64,000 nucleotides of DNA from Acidobacteriota bacterium (GTDB taxonomy: Bacteria; Acidobacteriota; Terriglobia; Acidiferrales; UBA7541), in contig JABCZD010000002.1 in the NCBI GenBank assembly GCA_013289855.1, positions 124,001 to 188,000 on the forward strand. The letters run 5' to 3'. The position numbers were made by a program, and so were the translations under genes. Shown piece after piece: positions 19,598 through 27,737 of the stretch. Positions within the stretch are counted from its first letter, which is position 1; each line of letters begins with the position of its first letter. A model generated the notes under the pieces. It had not been told where the DNA came from and did not search any database. It worked only from the letters and a program-made list of their open reading frames with translations.

Positions 19598-22165
19598 TCA
19601 CAATGTGCGATCCGCCAGCGCCAGCGCCAACTGAAAAAATTGATAGCGTGCGGCCATGGGCATCGGCTCGTTGCTCGCGGCGGTGGTCTCGGGAGCGTTG
19701 GCGAGCGTTTGTTCGATGCGATTTACATCCAGGCCCCCGGCTGCGCCGCTGCCCTTAAAGCGATTCAAGACCTCGCGCGCTTTAGCGATCTCGCCGGTTT
19801 GAAAATAAAAGATGCCCAGCGCGGAGTAGCTGCCGGGCCATTCCGGGAGAAGATCAACAGCGCGTTCAAAACGCGCAGCGGCTTCCTGATTCTTTCCCTG
19901 GAGAACCGCAACGATTCCCAGTCCCCACAGAATTTTTCCGGAACTGGGAATCCGTGACAATCCCTGCTGCAGCGTTTCTTGCGCAGCTTTCAGTTCGTTT
20001 TTGCGCAGTTGCACTAGCGCCAGCGAAAGATAGTATTGGTCCGCATCGGGATTGCGTTGGATCGCGCTGCGAAAAATGTCTTCCGCTCTCGCTGCGTCTC
20101 CCAGATGCACTTGAATATCGCCAAGCAACGCGAGGAATGCGTCGTCCTGCTGGCCGGCTGCGGAAACCAGCGCGGAGACTTGCAGCGCTTCGGCATAGCG
20201 CCCTTTGCGGAAATAAGCATCGGCCAAATCGAATTTCGCATCGTCGGAATCGGGATTGGCAGTCAGGGCAGTCTGGAAATGGCCGATGGCCTCGTCGTAC
20301 AAATGGAAACGTGCGAGCAATACGCCTATCCCGACCTGGGTGCGAAAATCGCCGCCGCTGATTTGATCCAGCTGGGTGATCGCCGCTTTGGCGTCGTCAA
20401 GTTTGCCGAGCCTGAGATAACTTTCCGCCAGCAGATAAAGATCTTCCGGCTGGTCGGGATGCTTGCGAATTTCATCGGTGAGCGTGGTCAGGTCCAGCTG
20501 CGTACGCGCTGCAGGCGCGAGATTCGAGCGATTGTCGAGGTAATCGAATAAATGCTGGTACGGGTAAGGTCCTGTGGCGGCGTTCTTCGAAAGGGTTTGA
20601 AACACGCTCAAATCCCGCTGCGCTACCTCCGTTTGATGCAGACTACGTTCCGCCAAAGCCAGCTTGTAGTATCCGGTGGCCGGATCGTGGCTCACGCGAA
20701 CATATCTTCGCAACAAGGGCACCGCTTCCGCGAATTTCTTTTCAGCGATGCGCAGGTTTGCCAGCTCCAGCAACGCTTCGGGAAAATCCGGGTTAATGCG
20801 AAGTGCTTCCTGAAATAGCGTTTCCGCGCGAGCTTGGTTCCCTTGATGCTCTTCAATGAATCCAACGTTGAATAAACACGTCACGTTGTGCGGATCGCGC
20901 TTGAGGCCTTCCTGGAAATATTTCATCGCTTCATCGAAGCGTCCCAGATGCCGGTACGACAAGCCCATAAAGGCGTAAGCACCCGCCGAAGGATCCAGGT
21001 CGATCAGTTTTTGAAACTCCGCGATGGCCGCCTCAACTTTTCCCGACATGAAATAGCTCTCACCCAACGCGGCACGCAGGTCTGCTCGCCGCGGAGCGAT
21101 TTGGATCCCCGCTTGGAGCAGCGGAATGGCGTCTTCAAAATAATTTTGCGTCATGGTGTTGCGAGCCAACAAAAAGATAACGTCGGTGTTCTCTGGTGCC
21201 AGTTTGTGCGCGCGGACTAGCAGGTCCAGGGCGTCCACGGGCCGTTTCTGTTCGGTAGCCGCTTGCGCCAGCAAATAAAGCGTGTCAGCCGAATCGGGTT
21301 TCAGTTTCAGCGCGCGATTTAGTTCAGACTCCGCCTTGGCGTATTCCGCGTTCCGAAGATACGTCTGTCCCAAGTCGTAAAGGATCTCGAAGGTTTCCGG
21401 CTGCAAAGCGTTAGCCTTTTCGAGTTCGACTTCCGCGGCCGCGTATTGCTTTTCCTGTGCCAGCAATACTCCCAGCGTGGAATGGAGCCGCAGGTCATTC
21501 TCGTCTCGCGTCGAAAGCTCGCGCGCGCCTCGCAATCCTTGCACGGCTTGGCCGGCTTCGAAGTAGGCGCGGGTCAAAGCGAAACGAGTCTCGTTATCCA
21601 GCGGACGCACACGTTGCAAATGAGAGATGGCCTCGGCGGGCCGTCCTTCGGCCAGCAGAAGCAACCCAAGGTTGTAATTGGCGTCGCGATTTGTGGGCTC
21701 AAGTTGCAGGGCTTTGCTGAACTCTTTCAGCGCAAGGTCGACCTGTCCCGCCGCAACGTACACGTTGCCAAGATTGTTGTGGGCTTTTGTGGAGTTGGCG
21801 TCGAGCTCCAGCGCGTGTTGCAGTGACGCGATGGCGGCCGGGAAGTCTTTCTGATCGGCATCGACCATGCCCAGCAAGTTGTAGCCTTCGACGCTCGCGG
21901 GATGCTGCGCGAGTTGCTGCTGGATTTTTTCTTTCGCTTCCGCGACGTGGCCTCGCGCCAGCAGGTTTTCTGCCTCAAGAAAAGGCGACGGAGCTTTCGC
22001 GGACGGCTTGGATTGCCCCTGGTTCTCCCCGGTTTTCTGCTGTGCAGTCGCGGTGACGGCATGAAACATCAGCGCCAGCCCGAAAATTGCGCAACAGAAC
22101 ACGGCGTTGTTCCGAAGCTCGCAGAACCGCCGGGAACGAATATCTATGCTGATGCCCAAAAACAT
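19598..22165 (-). CDS. Large exported TPR protein
   Basis: An 855-residue protein with a signal peptide (NAVFCCAIFGLALMFHAVTATAQ) followed almost entirely by tetratricopeptide repeats from residue 60 to 830; examples are VEGYNLLGMVDADQKDFPAA, AHNNLGNVYVAAGQVDLALK and GAYAFMGLSYRHLGRFDEAM. TPR solenoids are protein-interaction scaffolds. It lies between two FG-GAP genes on the same strand, 33 bases from the upstream fusion protein gene, and is likely co-transcribed with it; since that fusion also carries TPRs, the two may share a partner. Specific role unknown. Confidence 0.88.
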   Translation of the reverse strand: MFLGISIDIRSRRFCELRNNAVFCCAIFGLALMFHAVTATAQQKTGENQGQSKPSAKAPSPFLEAENLLARGHVAEAKEKIQQQLAQHPASVEGYNLLGMVDADQKDFPAAIASLQHALELDANSTKAHNNLGNVYVAAGQVDLALKEFSKALQLEPTNRDANYNLGLLLLAEGRPAEAISHLQRVRPLDNETRFALTRAYFEAGQAVQGLRGARELSTRDENDLRLHSTLGVLLAQEKQYAAAEVELEKANALQPETFEILYDLGQTYLRNAEYAKAESELNRALKLKPDSADTLYLLAQAATEQKRPVDALDLLVRAHKLAPENTDVIFLLARNTMTQNYFEDAIPLLQAGIQIAPRRADLRAALGESYFMSGKVEAAIAEFQKLIDLDPSAGAYAFMGLSYRHLGRFDEAMKYFQEGLKRDPHNVTCLFNVGFIEEHQGNQARAETLFQEALRINPDFPEALLELANLRIAEKKFAEAVPLLRRYVRVSHDPATGYYKLALAERSLHQTEVAQRDLSVFQTLSKNAATGPYPYQHLFDYLDNRSNLAPAARTQLDLTTLTDEIRKHPDQPEDLYLLAESYLRLGKLDDAKAAITQLDQISGGDFRTQVGIGVLLARFHLYDEAIGHFQTALTANPDSDDAKFDLADAYFRKGRYAEALQVSALVSAAGQQDDAFLALLGDIQVHLGDAARAEDIFRSAIQRNPDADQYYLSLALVQLRKNELKAAQETLQQGLSRIPSSGKILWGLGIVAVLQGKNQEAAARFERAVDLLPEWPGSYSALGIFYFQTGEIAKAREVLNRFKGSGAAGGLDVNRIEQTLANAPETTAASNEPMPMAARYQFFQLALALADRTL

Positions 22166-22198
22166 ACCTCCCAGCGCGTGGTTACCGCAGGCCAGCGT

Positions 22199-25100
22199 TC
22201 ACTTTAGCATCTCCAGTTCTTTCTGGGCCATTGCGTGGCTCGGCTGTAAACGTAAGAGCGCCAACAAAACTTGGCGAGCGTTCTCTTTGTCGTCCTGAAT
22301 CACGTAGAGTTGGGCCAAGTTCAAATACGCCTGATCGTAGCTGGGCGCCAGACGAATGCAGGCTTTGAACTGCTCTTCAGCTTCAGAGTTGTGATGTTCG
22401 CGAACAAACAGGACGCCGAGATTATTCAACGCATCCGCATAGTCGGGACGCAGACTGACCGCCTTTTCCAGATAACTCTCGGCTTGCTCAAGCTGCTCCT
22501 GCCGAGCGTACCTCATGCCAACGGCATAATTCACCTCGGGATTTTCCGGTTCCAGATCGAGCGCGCGCCGAAGTAATTTCTCCGCGTCCGAAAGCGCGCC
22601 TCTGCGTCTATCGAGGTTCGCTAGATTGAGGAGTGCGGTCACGTACGTCGGCCGCAAGCGTAATGACTCGTCGAAGTTATGCAATGCATCGTCCACGCGG
22701 CCTTGTTGCGCCGCTACCATGCCAAGATTGTTCCACGCCTCCGGATAATCAGGACGAAGCTTTATGCTCTGTTCCAAATATTCCCGCGCGTCGGGAATTT
22801 GGTTGGTTCGCAGGCTTAGAGTTCCCAGGTTGTAATACGCTTCAGGATCATCAGGTTTTGCTGCGATCACTTGTTTGAAGGCCGCAGCCGCTTGTGCAAG
22901 ATAGCCATGTTGAAATAGCGCTACGCCAAATGTGAAATCATTGCGCTGAAACGTTCCTTGGTGCAGAGTTCCCGCGAACGGAAGCGCTCTTTGCACGCGC
23001 TCTGCCGCGGTTTTCGGTACCGATTCCAGATCAGCGGCGAGTCGTTCAGGAGTGAGCGCGTTTTGGTACACCTTGACGATGGCGCCGCGCTCATCGAGCA
23101 GAAAAGATGTGGGGATGCCGAGATCTCTGCGTCGGTCAAACAGGTAGCGATAAAAAATATCGTAGCAGCCGGCAATATCCGGGGTCGCGAGCAGTACGGG
23201 AAATGAAAAGTTCTCTTTCGCCACCATAATATCTATCGCGGCGGCGTCTGCCGGATCATCCGCGTTAACGGCGAGCACGCGAAGCTTTTCTAATCCCACT
23301 TTTGTCTGGCATTGCTCAAGGACGCGCAGGTGCTCGATGCTGTTTGCTGCAGCCACTGTCCAAAAGCTCAGCAGCACGAATCCGCCTCGGAGCGATCGAA
23401 GTTCATGCATGTCTCTCGCGAGATCGGGCAGAGAAAATTCTGGGGCGACGAGTGGCCCGATGAGCCAGGTCTCGACGGAAGTGGGTAGGGAATCGGCAAG
23501 CGCAGCGGCGCCGGGACGCGTATAGATGGTCGGTGGTGCTCCAAACGGCGTAGCCAAGAAGTTTGCATTTCCCTCTTCGATCTCAATGCGATGACCTGAG
23601 GGCAGATTCTCGAAAACTTGTTGCAAACCACTTGGCCAGGAGATGGTTGCGCGGAGTGCACCTTGAAATTTGCCGACACCGAAGAAAAGCTCCTTGGAAT
23701 GTTGCGCTAGAAATCCCGTTCCCGCCTGGAGATATTTCGTCTGACGCTGCCCCTCGGCTTCAACGGTCACCGCGCTTCCGATTGCATCGCGATTACTTTT
23801 CTTGCCGCGCAAACGGAACGCCACCGAGCCACCAATCTCTTTCATAGTGTTGTGTAGAATGCGCAGTTGCGGCGCGTTGCGATTCTTCAGGATCAGTTCG
23901 AGACGGCCATCATGATCCAAGTCGGCAAGAACGAAGGTTCGGCTATCGTCCGGAAAATCTAATCCGGCGGCGCCGGAAATGTCCGAGAATGTTCCATCGC
24001 GATTGTTTAAATAAAAAATGTTTCTTTCATAGCCGCTCCAGGTGTAGTCCGAACGAACCAGTTCGTTGATCGCGCCCCATCCCTGTTCGTATCGTAACGC
24101 GGGCGTTGCCGTGCTTGGGGATTTCGCCACCAGTTGGCGCCAAAAGAAACTTCCTAGATCGAACTGATTGGGTCCAGATATGTACCCGTTCGCAATGTAT
24201 AAGTCCGGCCAGCCGTCCTGATCAAAATCGCAGGTGTCCGAACACCACGCCCAGCGGCCTACAGCTACGCCGACGGAATCGGCGACGCTTGCAAATTGGC
24301 CGTTTCCCAGATTGCGATAGAGTGAGTTGCCGCGCGCGTGCTGGCGGTATAGCGCGCGAATGTCTTCCGGTTCCTTTTCCTGAAAGCGTGACTGCTCGGA
24401 CACGCGCATTCCCGCAGCAGACCACATGTTGGCCACATAGATGTCCTGTTTTCCGTCGTTGTCGAAATCGACCCAGCATGCGCTCATGCCCGCACCCGGC
24501 ACGTTTACGCCGGCCTCGCTCGAGACGGCTGCGAATGTGCCGTCGCCATTATTCCGGTAGAGGTTGCTTCGGCCGAAGTCGTTGGCGACGTACAAGTCAG
24601 GCAAACCATCACCATTGTAGTCACCCCAGGCACACGCGAAACTGTAGCGGTCGTTCTCGGCGTCGAGTCCAGCCGCGGTGCTGTGGTCCTGAAATGTTCC
24701 GTCGCCTTCGTTGTGAAATAAAAAATTGGGCGGACCGTTGCGCGCGTCGAAGTAAGGAGTTGGATAGTGGTATTGATCCAGGCCCAGGTAGTAGTTGTAG
24801 ACGCAGAAATATATGTCGAGCCGGCCATCGCGATCGTAATCGGCGATGGCGGCGTGCGTGAACGTCCCCTGCGGCGCGCGCGCAAATTGGAAGGCGTTTT
24901 TCTTCAGTAAAAATGTTCCGTTGCCTTGATTTTGAAATAGCAGCGGGCCGCTACCGCAAACTACCAGCAAATCCTGCAAACCTTTATTTTCAAAATCCGC
25001 GAACAATGCGCAGGCGGTGCCGTCAAGCACTCCCACACCGGATTTTTCCGTTACATCCTCGAACGTTCCGTCCCCGCGATTGCGGTACAGTCGATTCGGA

Positions 25101-26035
25101 AGGCCGGAGGACTGGCACACATAGAAATCGTCACGGCCATCGTTGTCGAAATCACCAACGGCGAGGCCATTGTTTCCGTAAACGTCGATCCCGCAGGCGC
25201 CGTCCAATGTGGTGCGCCAATAATCGACGCCATGCAGCATTTGCGCTCGATAAGATTCCGCACCGCCGAGGGCTTGCAATGTGACATCGCTGAACATTGG
25301 TTCGCGTATCCGGCTGAGCGTCTCTTCTTCAAGCTCCCAGCGCGACGCTCGCCACGCTCCTGAAGAGTCTTTCGCCCACTCGGTGTGCCATTGCCCGATT
25401 CGTTCTTCGCGTCCTCCGTTCTGCAGCACTGCAACGAAGTTATAGCGAATGTTGGCGCGCACCGCCGGGACTCCCGCGACGATCTCTGTTATCTCGACAA
25501 TTTGGAATTCCGCGGTCTCGATTCGCGGGATTGCGGCAAAGTAACTCTTGATGCTGCTCAAGAATTGTTCGCGGCTGGATGAGTGCAGAGGCCCGAACCT
25601 CTGGCGAAATACCTCGATTCCGTACCCAGAGCGAATATTTTTTTCCTCGGCGGGCTCCCATGAATTCGCCGCGATCTTGTCCGCCGAAAATGCCGCCACA
25701 TGATTGAGCGAAGGTGCGTCACGTTTGAGGCCTTGGCTCCACTCACTCAGCAGTTGCGAAATTTCAGCCGCGTATTGCTCGGCGACAAAGTCGTCTGTTC
25801 CCGGCGAAACTTTTTGCAAAATTTCATCTAGTGGAGATTTTGTTGGGAAATGCGGTTTGAGCCGAACGTCGGCGAACGCCAGGTTCGCAGATTGCTCACC
25901 AGCGTTAGGTGACAAGTCCTCGCGAAAGGGCCAGGTTCTTATCGGAGCCGGGAGCAATAACGCGGGTGCCCATCCGAGCGTACCAAGGAAATTGCGACGT
26001 GACACGCGACGCCAGTAGTCTTTTCGACGCGTCAT
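22199..26035 (-). CDS. FG-GAP / UnbV / pseudo-thioredoxin / TPR fusion
   Basis: A 1278-residue multidomain exported protein. In order: a Tat signal with RRNFLG (1-35); an NTF2-like region (about 80-220); seven FG-GAP units (about 265-690), including DFDNDGRDDFY and DYDRDGRLDIY; an ASPIC/UnbV domain (about 690-790); a thioredoxin/AhpC-TSA-like domain (about 840-1000); and about seven TPRs to the C-terminus. In the redox domain the expected CxxC segment reads FWTVAAANS, so both active-site cysteines are absent and it should be non-catalytic. Some blades have degenerate calcium motifs (DFENKGLQDLL). Probably a large secreted scaffold. First gene of a likely operon with the downstream TPR protein. 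Confidence 0.88.
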   Translation of the reverse strand: MTRRKDYWRRVSRRNFLGTLGWAPALLLPAPIRTWPFREDLSPNAGEQSANLAFADVRLKPHFPTKSPLDEILQKVSPGTDDFVAEQYAAEISQLLSEWSQGLKRDAPSLNHVAAFSADKIAANSWEPAEEKNIRSGYGIEVFRQRFGPLHSSSREQFLSSIKSYFAAIPRIETAEFQIVEITEIVAGVPAVRANIRYNFVAVLQNGGREERIGQWHTEWAKDSSGAWRASRWELEEETLSRIREPMFSDVTLQALGGAESYRAQMLHGVDYWRTTLDGACGIDVYGNNGLAVGDFDNDGRDDFYVCQSSGLPNRLYRNRGDGTFEDVTEKSGVGVLDGTACALFADFENKGLQDLLVVCGSGPLLFQNQGNGTFLLKKNAFQFARAPQGTFTHAAIADYDRDGRLDIYFCVYNYYLGLDQYHYPTPYFDARNGPPNFLFHNEGDGTFQDHSTAAGLDAENDRYSFACAWGDYNGDGLPDLYVANDFGRSNLYRNNGDGTFAAVSSEAGVNVPGAGMSACWVDFDNDGKQDIYVANMWSAAGMRVSEQSRFQEKEPEDIRALYRQHARGNSLYRNLGNGQFASVADSVGVAVGRWAWCSDTCDFDQDGWPDLYIANGYISGPNQFDLGSFFWRQLVAKSPSTATPALRYEQGWGAINELVRSDYTWSGYERNIFYLNNRDGTFSDISGAAGLDFPDDSRTFVLADLDHDGRLELILKNRNAPQLRILHNTMKEIGGSVAFRLRGKKSNRDAIGSAVTVEAEGQRQTKYLQAGTGFLAQHSKELFFGVGKFQGALRATISWPSGLQQVFENLPSGHRIEIEEGNANFLATPFGAPPTIYTRPGAAALADSLPTSVETWLIGPLVAPEFSLPDLARDMHELRSLRGGFVLLSFWTVAAANSIEHLRVLEQCQTKVGLEKLRVLAVNADDPADAAAIDIMVAKENFSFPVLLATPDIAGCYDIFYRYLFDRRRDLGIPTSFLLDERGAIVKVYQNALTPERLAADLESVPKTAAERVQRALPFAGTLHQGTFQRNDFTFGVALFQHGYLAQAAAAFKQVIAAKPDDPEAYYNLGTLSLRTNQIPDAREYLEQSIKLRPDYPEAWNNLGMVAAQQGRVDDALHNFDESLRLRPTYVTALLNLANLDRRRGALSDAEKLLRRALDLEPENPEVNYAVGMRYARQEQLEQAESYLEKAVSLRPDYADALNNLGVLFVREHHNSEAEEQFKACIRLAPSYDQAYLNLAQLYVIQDDKENARQVLLALLRLQPSHAMAQKELEMLK

Positions 26036-26181
26036 TCTTGGAGGTCCGCGAATCGCAGCGGCTTTCGGATGCTAGCACGGAGACGTTCGCGCGAAAACCA
26101 GCCGCGACAAGCTCGGCATGCCACTAGGCAATCTTGCATCCGGCAAAATGACCGCGATGTAGAAGCGTTCCACGGCCGAAT

Positions 26182-27204
26182 TCAATGCTTAGAATGCAGC
26201 CCGTTGGGAGCGGGACCCGAAGATTCGCCAAGAACCAGTTCCGCGGAGATTCGATATTCGCGTCCCTGCGGATTGGCGGAGCGAGAGAGTTCGCACAAGG
26301 CGTCGGCTGCCAGCTGTCCCAGTTCCTCGCGCTGCACGTCCACGGTGGTGATGGAGGGATTGCTGTATTCCGCCAGGTGGGTGTTGTCAAAGCCCGTTAC
26401 GGAAACATCTTCCGGCACGCGGCATCCGGACTTGATCAGCCCTTTGATCACCCCGATCGCCGTCAAGTCGTTGATCGCGACCACCGCTGACGGGCGCGGC
26501 GACAACTTGGCGATGGCCCGGCCCGCTGCTAATCCTCCCTCAAAGCGTAGATCACCTCGCAGGATGGGCCCGGGCACCATTCCCAAGTCCGTCATACATT
26601 TCTCATACGCCTGGAGACGCACCTGGTTTGATTTCAACTTGGGCCTGCCAGCGACAAAAGCGATGCTCCGGTGTCCATGAGCGAAAAGATATTTAACAAT
26701 CTGCTCGATCCCAGAGAAATAGTCGATGCGCAAATTGCTGACGTACCCCCGCGCAGGCGCCAAATCGAGGAATGCGACGGCGATTTTTCTACGCACCAAT
26801 TCTTCAATTAATTGCGAACTGATTTCGGAAGTCATCACCGCCACGCCGCGCACGTTGTGCTCCATCATGCGCTCGGCAGCTTCTCGCGTTCTTCGGGGAT
26901 CATAATTTGTGTCGCTGACGATTGCGTCGTAACCAAGTTGCCGGGCGCGCGTCTCGAAACTCTTGATCACCTCAGGAAAAAAAGGATTCTCGATGTCGGA
27001 AACGATAATCCCCAAGGTCCGGCTGTTGTGCGATGCTAGGTGGCGCGCGTGTACATTAGGAAAATATCCCAGGCGCTTGACGGTGGAAAGCACCAACGCG
27101 CGTGTGCGACGGCCGACTTTTCCGGTCTTGTTCAAAACGTTAGAGACGGTGGCCGTAGAGACGCGGGCTGCCTTGGCCACTTCGCGAATCGTCACACTTT
27201 TCAT
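26182..27204 (-). CDS. LacI-family transcriptional regulator
   Basis: A 340-residue repressor. Residues 1-50 hold the LacI helix-turn-helix (TIREVAKAARVSTATVSNVL) and hinge, and residues 60-330 the periplasmic-binding-protein-like effector domain (LGIIVSDIENPFFPEVIKSF ... VTGFDNTHLAEYSNPSITTV). It is divergent from the TonB-dependent receptor gene, and the space between them contains two identical copies of a box carrying the LacI/GalR consensus AANCGNTT. The simplest inference is sugar-controlled repression of the receptor and perhaps of itself. The ligand is unknown; nearby genes suggest a galactoside or its breakdown product. Confidence 0.92.
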   Translation of the reverse strand: MKSVTIREVAKAARVSTATVSNVLNKTGKVGRRTRALVLSTVKRLGYFPNVHARHLASHNSRTLGIIVSDIENPFFPEVIKSFETRARQLGYDAIVSDTNYDPRRTREAAERMMEHNVRGVAVMTSEISSQLIEELVRRKIAVAFLDLAPARGYVSNLRIDYFSGIEQIVKYLFAHGHRSIAFVAGRPKLKSNQVRLQAYEKCMTDLGMVPGPILRGDLRFEGGLAAGRAIAKLSPRPSAVVAINDLTAIGVIKGLIKSGCRVPEDVSVTGFDNTHLAEYSNPSITTVDVQREELGQLAADALCELSRSANPQGREYRISAELVLGESSGPAPNGLHSKH

Positions 27205-27301
27205 AAGTTTGCCATTTCGTCCCTGCTTCGATGTTCCGGCGAATCTGATGTAACGAAGGGTCGCAAAACCGCCCGCCCGTCGTCGATACTATAAAAAGTG
27301 C

Positions 27302-27330
27302 TTGACAACCTCGCGCGGCTGATGATATTC
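27302..27330 (+). promoter_or_regulatory. Candidate sigma-70 promoter for TonB receptor
   Basis: A perfect -35 hexamer TTGACA at 27302-27307 is followed after 17 bases by ATATTC (or after 16 by GATATT). It lies about 410 bases before the receptor ATG, upstream of both LacI-type boxes, so repression could act as a downstream block. The long distance implies a structured leader. Confidence 0.45.
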
Positions 27331-27334
27331 CCTT

Positions 27335-27362
27335 AAAAACTAGTTGAAAAGCATTAGTTTTT
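27335..27362. promoter_or_regulatory. A/T-rich inverted repeat
   Basis: A perfect 8-bp inverted repeat, AAAAACTA ... TAGTTTTT, with a 12-base spacer just downstream of the promoter candidate. It may be an operator for a dimeric regulator or a weak hairpin near the transcription start. Confidence 0.4.
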
Positions 27363-27376
27363 TAATTGTTCGTCGA

Positions 27377-27392
27377 GGTTAAGCGGTTTACT
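27377..27392. promoter_or_regulatory. LacI-type operator box 1
   Basis: First copy of the 16-bp sequence GGTTAAGCGGTTTACT. It contains AAGCGGTT, an exact match to the LacI/GalR consensus AANCGNTT. The identical second copy is 58 bases further on. Confidence 0.6.
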
Positions 27393-27434
27393 TCCATTTC
27401 AGTGTTTTGCCCTTTTCGGCAGGAATGGCATGGG

Positions 27435-27450
27435 GGTTAAGCGGTTTACT
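27435..27450. promoter_or_regulatory. LacI-type operator box 2
   Basis: Second copy of GGTTAAGCGGTTTACT in the same orientation, centre-to-centre 58 bp from the first. Paired operators of this kind permit looping by a tetrameric LacI protein; the divergent LacI gene is the obvious candidate. Confidence 0.6.
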
Positions 27451-27566
27451 CCGGTGTGGGACTCCAGAGGTGCGCTGGGATCACTACGGAGAGGTGGCTT
27501 GACGCTTGAGCGAATTTTCTAATTGTATGAATGCGAGCTTCAGCGGGTTAGTTAGCGCTACAGTAA

Positions 27567-27583
27567 GCGACGGAAGCCGTCGC
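27567..27583 (+). other. Leader hairpin GCGACGG-aag-CCGTCGC
   Basis: A perfect 7-bp GC-rich stem with a 3-base loop in the presumed untranslated leader of the TonB receptor mRNA, upstream of a larger hairpin. No T-tract follows, so it is unlikely to be a terminator. Confidence 0.4.
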
Positions 27584-27624
27584 GCGGTGCAGCGGGCCAG
27601 AGTCTGGTTGTACATGTAAGCGGC

Positions 27625-27666
27625 GTTCAACGAGCACTGAGCTTCGAGGGGCTCTGCTCGTTGAAC
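27625..27666 (+). other. Large leader hairpin before TonB receptor
   Basis: Perfect 12-bp arms GTTCAACGAGCA and TGCTCGTTGAAC enclose 18 bases that can pair again (GAGC with GCTC) around an 8-base loop, with a 2-base bulge. It ends 71 bases before the receptor ATG. Possibly an mRNA-stabilising or protein-binding element; it lacks a clear U-tract. Confidence 0.5.
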
Positions 27667-27737
27667 GGTGGGTTTTGGGCCAGCTCGTGCTTGGTTTGCA
27701 GCAAACGTTTAGGGGTCGGGGTGTTTCGGAGGATTCT

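Noticed and set aside
15835..26035. FG-GAP DNA repeats as a CRISPR or satellite array
   Set aside because: The periodicity is in the protein (DxDxDG units of a propeller) with diverged codons, not identical DNA repeats.
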